Of a DNA stretch of 64,000 nucleotides, positions 60,333 through 64,000 are shown one piece after another. The DNA comes from Prauserella marina (GTDB taxonomy: Bacteria; Actinomycetota; Actinomycetes; Mycobacteriales; Pseudonocardiaceae), in NCBI RefSeq assembly GCF_002240355.1, contig NZ_CP016353.1, positions 2,468,501 to 2,532,500 of the forward strand, read 5' to 3'. The stretch's first letter is position 1. Every line of letters starts with the position of its first letter. A program made the translations under genes and the position numbers. The notes beneath the pieces were generated by a model that did no database searches, was not told the DNA's origin, and saw only the letters and a list, made by a program, of their open reading frames with translations.

Positions 60333-60521
60333 GCGAGTTCCGCGTTCGGGCGCGCGAGTTCCGCACTCAGGTTGCCGAGTTCCGCACTCGGGCGCGCGAG
60401 TGCTGCGTTCGGACACCCGGCGGGCCGCCACTACTACGACGTGCATCTCGCTGTCCCGAGCGCGCATCTCGCCGTCCTGGGTGCGCATCTCGCCGTCCCG
60501 AGTGCGGATCTCGACGCCGTC
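60333..60521. repeat. 21-bp repeat array, head-to-head with spacer (array C)
   Basis: Four units in one orientation (GAGT at 60335, 60356, 60377 and 60398), a non-repeat spacer of about 25 bp rich in GCCGCC, then four inverted units (60441, 60462, 60483 and 60504), each 21 bp apart. The arms are inverted versions of the same unit as arrays A and B. It sits between the convergent deacetylase and SRPBCC genes, so both transcripts end in a very large potential hairpin. Confidence 0.87.
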
Positions 60522-60616
60522 GGCGGGCGGCGGTGGACGGCGACGCAACACGGCGCAGGACGGAAACCCGCCTGCGCCGTGGTGCCTTTCGGTGTCGCGC
60601 CGGATGTCGCGGTGGG

Positions 60617-61453
60617 TCAGGACTCGATCCAGATGGGCCGCCAGTCGGCGATGTCGTGGAAGCGACGCAGTTCGGCGAGACCGGAGAGGTTGCCGATCCA
60701 GCCGGCGTAGGGCGGGTTGGTGGTGTCGAATCCGCTGTTCATCATCGTCAGCCGGGTCTTGCCGCCGGTGCCCTCCAGTTCCCAGGTGGCGACACCGCTC
60801 GGGCCCCAGTCGACGCTCAGCCGCTCGCCAGGCACCAGGTCCACGATCTTGGCGGGGTGCGGGGCGTTGTCGAACCCGCCCATCGCATAGCGGCCGTCGA
60901 CGTAGGGCTCGATCTCGAACGGGAACCCGAACCAGGCCGAGACCTTCTCCGAGCTGATGAGCGAATCGAACACCTCCTCGGCGGAGGCGTCGATCGTCAC
61001 CGTCGTGCTGAAGTCGGTGCGGGTGAAGTCAGGCCGTGCGGTGATCTCGCGGCCTTCGACGTGGTCGACGAGGTTGGCCAGCGCCAGCGCCCAGAAGGTC
61101 TGGAGCACGCCCCTGATGCTGGCACCGGTGAGTACGTCGTTGAAGTCGAAGTGGCTCTGGGTCAGCGTGATCGTGGTGTCGCCGTCCTCCGAACCGACCT
61201 CGATGCCGGTCGTCGTCTCCTCGCCGTCGAGCAGCCAGGTGAAGTGCAGGGAATTGCCGGTCGCGCTCACGAGTCTCTGGTGGGGCGCGTCCCCTTCGGG
61301 AACGGATGACCCCCAGAATTCGTAGCGCACCGGCAATTCGACGTTCGCCTTGTCGGCGAGCCAGGTGGTGATGCCCTCGACCGTGGTGAGTGCCTGAAAG
61401 ACCTGCTCAGGAGTGGCGGTCGTGCGGGCCTTGAGGGTCAGTGGCTCGGTCAT
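60617..61453 (-). CDS. SRPBCC/AHSA1 family protein, two domains
   Basis: A 278-residue protein made of two AHSA1-type START-like domains: first (residues 1-135) LKARTTATPEQVFQALTTVEGITTWLADKANVELPVRYEFWGSSVPE, second (residues 140-275) TVTIDASAEEVFDSLISSEKVSAWFGFPFEIEPYVDGRYAMGGF. Such proteins bind hydrophobic ligands or act with Hsp90-type chaperones. Overlap of its ATG with the upstream ArsR-type gene stop (ATGA) shows an operon. The pairing of an ArsR repressor with an AHSA1 protein is common in actinobacteria and may form a ligand-sensing unit. Confidence 0.88.
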   Translation of the reverse strand: MTEPLTLKARTTATPEQVFQALTTVEGITTWLADKANVELPVRYEFWGSSVPEGDAPHQRLVSATGNSLHFTWLLDGEETTTGIEVGSEDGDTTITLTQSHFDFNDVLTGASIRGVLQTFWALALANLVDHVEGREITARPDFTRTDFSTTVTIDASAEEVFDSLISSEKVSAWFGFPFEIEPYVDGRYAMGGFDNAPHPAKIVDLVPGERLSVDWGPSGVATWELEGTGGKTRLTMMNSGFDTTNPPYAGWIGNLSGLAELRRFHDIADWRPIWIES

Positions 61454-62010
61454 GATGATTGTTCCTTTCCCGTGGGATAGCAGGCGACAGCGAGCTTGAA
61501 CCGGTCTCCCGTACTGCCGCCGTAGCGAGTGAAGAGATCCTGCAAGGTGTCCTGTAATTCCGCGAGGAACGCCGGACGTTGTTCGGGACTGAGGTAGATC
61601 TGTCCCGCGACCCCCAGCGAAGGCAGGTCGGATTCCGTAGTGTCGATGGCCGCGACGTCTCGCTGTATCTCCTCGGCGAGGTCGAGAAGATGCCCCAGTG
61701 ACAGCAGGCCGGTCGACTGCCGGTCGCCAACCCTGCCGACGAGTTGCGGTGAGAGCCAGTACGAACGGGCCATCGCTTGGTAGATGCCTTCGTACACGTT
61801 GCGGACCTTGCGCTCGGCGATCTGCCGGACAAGGCCGTGTTCCAGTAGTCGCTTCACGTGGTAGTTGACGCGCTGCGGTGTTTGGCCGAGCTTTGTCGCC
61901 ACCTCGTTGCACGTGCTCGGCAGAGCAAGTGCCCGCAAGATCTCGATCCGTTGCGGCTTGAGCAGCGCTTCGGCTTGTTCGAGCCGGTCCAGGTACAGCA
62001 CCTCTTGCAT
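61450..62010 (-). CDS. ArsR-like winged-helix transcription regulator
   Basis: A 186-residue protein with an N-terminal winged helix (LDRLEQAEALLKPQRIEILRALALPSTCNEVATKLGQTPQRVNYHVKRLLEHGLVRQI) and a C-terminal helical effector domain. There are no Cys-rich metal motifs, so it belongs to the metal-independent group. It begins at ATG 62010, which has no upstream Shine-Dalgarno; the TAAAAA box 7 bases before it and the 16-bp palindrome suggest leaderless translation with autorepression. Confidence 0.87.
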   Translation of the reverse strand: MQEVLYLDRLEQAEALLKPQRIEILRALALPSTCNEVATKLGQTPQRVNYHVKRLLEHGLVRQIAERKVRNVYEGIYQAMARSYWLSPQLVGRVGDRQSTGLLSLGHLLDLAEEIQRDVAAIDTTESDLPSLGVAGQIYLSPEQRPAFLAELQDTLQDLFTRYGGSTGDRFKLAVACYPTGKEQSS

Positions 62011-62016
62011 GGATCG

Positions 62017-62032
62017 ATTTTTACATAAAAAT
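62017..62032. promoter_or_regulatory. AT-rich palindrome, operator for the ArsR gene
   Basis: ATTTTTA-CA-TAAAAAT is a perfect 7-bp palindrome around a 2-base centre, sharply AT-rich against 70% GC. On the minus strand TTGGCA (62046-62041), a 16-base spacer and TAAAAA form a promoter that would start transcription at the ATG. The operator overlaps the -10, so the ArsR protein would repress itself and the SRPBCC gene. Confidence 0.65.
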
Positions 62033-62112
62033 CTATTTTTGCCAATGGCGAGACCAAGTCGTGACCCAGTCGGGTGGATGTGCCGAGGAGGGCGACGGAG
62101 GCGGCGCTCCGA

Positions 62113-62428
62113 TGTGGACGGTGCGGCGAAGACCGGCTTCGGCCGTGCTCAGTCGTTCAGCACATACGCGCTGAGCACGGCCGCGACGATCAGCAGTATC
62201 GCCATCGTGCCGCAGCCGAACAGCGCCGCGAAACTGTAGGGGCGGCGTTCCCAGAACCGGATCGTGCCGGTGTGGACGGTGCGGCGAAGACCGGCTTCGG
62301 CCGTGCTCAGTCGTTCAGCACATACGCGCTGAGCACGGCCGCGACGATCAGCAGTATCGCCATCGTGCCGCAGCCGAACAGCGCCGCGAAACTGTAGGGG
62401 CGGCGTTCCCAGAACCGGATCGTGCCGG
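62113..62428. repeat. Perfect 158-bp tandem direct duplication
   Basis: Positions 62113-62270 and 62271-62428 are identical. The right copy contains the last 39 or so codons and stop of the membrane-protein gene; the left copy is a detached repeat of this 3' end beyond the stop. Because 158 is not a multiple of 3 and the left copy lies after the stop, the protein itself is unaffected. Perfect identity implies a very recent event or an assembly error. Confidence 0.9.
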
Positions 62429-62921
62429 GATGCTGGTCACTGAACTGCTTGGCGGTCAGCATGGCGGGGTAGGCCGTGACGGGAACGCCGAGCCGCACGA
62501 TGAGGTCCTCGAACTCGGCTCTGTCGAACTCGTTGTCCCGCAATCGCAGCAGCAGGCCGCCTGCCGGATCGAGCAGGAACACGTTCGCCGAAGGCGGCGA
62601 GCCCGCCCTCGGCGGCAAGAGGGTGACCCTGACGGCCTTGGCGATGTTGACGCGCGAATGCCTCCTGCCCTTGCCGAGACCGACCTTGCCGAACTCCGTG
62701 TGCGTCAGCACCACCCTGAGCCGGTGGTTGTAGATCGCCAGCGGAACGAAGATCGCCGCCCACACCACCACGGCGCCAGCCGTCACGGGCAGGCTGCCTC
62801 CGACGGCGGGAGGCACGATCAGCACCGCGCCGGTCAGCAGCGCCGCCAGCGGCACGATGACCCGGCGGTTCTTCGCCGCCGCGCGCAGTTCGAGAATCGG
62901 CGGATGGGACGGAGAGGACAT
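62307..62921 (-). CDS. Hypothetical membrane protein with duplicated 3' end
   Basis: A 204-residue protein of no clear family. Two helices (about 23-42 and 45-66: VPLAALLTGAVLIVPPAVGG, AGAVVVWAAIFVPLAIY), a central cytoplasmic PH-like beta region (LRVVLTHTEFGKVGLGKGRRHSRVNIAKAVRVTLL...ANVFLLDPAGGLLLRLRDNEFDRAEFEDLIVRLGVPVTAYPAM) and a C-terminal helix (FAALFGCGTMAILLIVAAVLSAYV). The ATG at 62921 is preferred. The final codons lie in the right half of the 158-bp duplication. It is 22 bp from the NACHT-like gene and in the same direction. Confidence 0.75.
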   Translation of the reverse strand: MSSPSHPPILELRAAAKNRRVIVPLAALLTGAVLIVPPAVGGSLPVTAGAVVVWAAIFVPLAIYNHRLRVVLTHTEFGKVGLGKGRRHSRVNIAKAVRVTLLPPRAGSPPSANVFLLDPAGGLLLRLRDNEFDRAEFEDLIVRLGVPVTAYPAMLTAKQFSDQHPGTIRFWERRPYSFAALFGCGTMAILLIVAAVLSAYVLND

Positions 62922-62943
62922 ACCGGAACCTTAGTGTCGCGGC

Positions 62944-64000
62944 TCAGCGCGCGGTGGCGTGCTCGCGCTCGCGGAACTGCCTGCCGAGGTGGTGTTGCAG
63001 CCGGGCGTGCCGGAACTGATAGACCGCGCCGGTCTGCCGCAGCACTCCCCGCCGGTAGGCGTCGTCGAGGAATTCGGGCAGCGCCCACGGAAGGCTTCCC
63101 CGCAGCGGCAGGCGCAGCCTCGCGAAGATGAGCCACTGTCCCCACGCGGTGAACGCGAAGGCATAGCCGAGACCACCGGTGATTCCGCCGACGATGCCGA
63201 ACAGCAGGCCGTCCTCAAGCGGATTCCAGTTGAGCGGGCCCAGCATGTCCCCGAGACCGGACACGACGAGCCGTCCTCCGAAGGCGATCACGATCGCGAA
63301 GGTCACGGCGAGCACCGCGATGAGACGGAACACGGTGGTGCGGTTGGCTTTCAGCAGATCGAGCGGCCCCGTCGCCGAGGCCAGATCCACCGGCGATCCC
63401 AGCGCGGCGGCGAGGCTGAGCACGATTCCCGCCGCCAGGCCGAAGACGAGCGCGATGACGATCACGTTGACGAGCGCGGCCTGCACCACGATGCCGACAT
63501 CGGGATGAAAGCCCCAGGTCAGCCCACGCAGAATGGTGATGGCGGGGCCGAGCCCCAGTCCCACGACCGCTCCGCCGACCAAGCCTCCCGCGAACCTCGC
63601 GGCGAGTGCTCGTGTCCTGCTCGGCCCTCGGCCCCCTCTGCCCGGTAACCGGATCCGCATGCGTAACGGCTCGAAGGTCCTGCCGCCCACCACGATCATG
63701 ATCCCGTAGACCAGCCCGAACGCCAGTCCCGCGGTCGGCCCGATGATCAGCCCTTCGAGCACCGCGAGTTCGAACGCCGGTGGCCCGATGATCAGTGAGT
63801 TCACCGGCAGGAAGAGAAACCAGTCCAGCACCGCCGTCGCCAGCGCGCACGCGATCACCACGAGCAGGATGCGTGAGGACCGGCGGAGTGAGTCGCCGAG
63901 CCGCCACCATTCGAGGTCGCCGATGCCGCGCCGGTCGAGATGGTCGGCAAGGAAACCGAGCCAGTGCACGGCTTTGTCGGGATCCCAGTTGCGCCTGCCG
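62944..64000 (-). CDS. C-terminal part of a NACHT-type multi-membrane protein
   Basis: The frame runs off the right edge; about 352 residues are visible. The upstream end reads GRRNWDPDKAVHWLGFLADHLDRRGIGDLEWWRL, which resembles the segment after the NTPase domain of actinobacterial NACHT proteins. Then come about seven to eight helices (ILLVVIACALATAVLDWFLFL, LIIGPTAGLAFGLVYGIMIVV, and so on) and the characteristic end RRGVLRQTGAVYQFRHARLQHHLG. The NTP-binding domain must lie outside this window. Such proteins are candidate signalling or defence NTPases; the assignment to NACHT is from memory of the C-terminal pattern. Confidence 0.65.
   Translation of the reverse strand, partial: GRRNWDPDKAVHWLGFLADHLDRRGIGDLEWWRLGDSLRRSSRILLVVIACALATAVLDWFLFLPVNSLIIGPPAFELAVLEGLIIGPTAGLAFGLVYGIMIVVGGRTFEPLRMRIRLPGRGGRGPSRTRALAARFAGGLVGGAVVGLGLGPAITILRGLTWGFHPDVGIVVQAALVNVIVIALVFGLAAGIVLSLAAALGSPVDLASATGPLDLLKANRTTVFRLIAVLAVTFAIVIAFGGRLVVSGLGDMLGPLNWNPLEDGLLFGIVGGITGGLGYAFAFTAWGQWLIFARLRLPLRGSLPWALPEFLDDAYRRGVLRQTGAVYQFRHARLQHHLGRQFREREHATAR

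Overview
The window is about 70% GC. Its genes use GTG starts freely, overlap with ATGA/GTGA/TGATG junctions, and include F420/deazaflavin-type oxidoreductases, an Asp23/AmaP-DUF6286 cluster, BlaC-like and GPP34 proteins. This points to a mycelial actinobacterium, most likely Pseudonocardiaceae (Amycolatopsis/Prauserella/Saccharomonospora-like). That placement is inference from gene content. No rRNA, tRNA, prophage, insertion sequence or CRISPR array was recognised; the sequence reads as ordinary chromosome with two well-formed catabolic islands.

Layout. 1-9.6 kb: an edge-truncated acyl-CoA synthetase-like gene, a secreted EEP-family hydrolase, then a long minus-strand cluster running from a RibD-like reductase and an ECF-type sigma factor through Asp23-type proteins, a J-domain-like protein, a DUF2273-like peptide, DUF6286 and AmaP to an ATP-dependent DNA ligase and a TAP-like lipoprotein. 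This resembles a sigma-factor-linked envelope-stress module. 9.7-23 kb: housekeeping and mixed genes (ZapE ATPase, PAP2 phosphatase, two ABC-F proteins, ornithine aminotransferase, S9 peptidase, F420 enzyme, CrcB-DUF190-CrcB fluoride export, aconitase).

23.2-38 kb: an apparently complete aromatic-acid catabolic island. A TRAP transporter (dctPQM) is followed by a tightly coupled operon: Rieske dioxygenase alpha and beta, MDR reductase, C-C-bond hydrolase, SDR, extradiol (VOC) dioxygenase, amidohydrolase/decarboxylase, acyl-CoA dehydrogenase, CoA-transferase, ferredoxin and ferredoxin reductase. A FadR-type GntR regulator follows. A shared motif, GTCAWTGGTTG, lies upstream of the TRAP operon, at the -35 of the oxygenase operon, and upstream of the regulator, which suggests one autoregulated regulon.

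38-47 kb: GPP34 protein, FAD monooxygenase, small membrane protein, a GDT1/TMEM165 manganese exporter preceded by a recognisable yybP-ykoY (Mn2+) riboswitch, aldo/keto reductase, two SDRs, and a membrane-anchored sulfite-oxidase-type molybdoenzyme with a fasciclin lipoprotein ended by a perfect 16-bp hairpin.

47.6-56.2 kb: a second catabolic operon (two paralogous MaoC-type hydratases around an MHS transporter, a thiamine-diphosphate enzyme, a CoA-transferase, a GntR/UTRA regulator and an FGGY kinase), with a promoter and a candidate regulator operator in front. 56.2-64 kb: BlaC-like beta-lactamase with altered active-site residues, a LacI-asparaginase-deacetylase group, an ArsR/SRPBCC pair with an AT-rich operator, a membrane protein whose 3' end is duplicated in a perfect 158-bp tandem repeat, and the C-terminal part of a NACHT-type membrane protein.

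Unexplained structure: three intergenic arrays of a 21-bp repeat (13.1, 47.5 and 60.4 kb), two arranged head-to-head as large imperfect palindromes, and five copies of the 11-bp palindrome TCCACAGTGGA.
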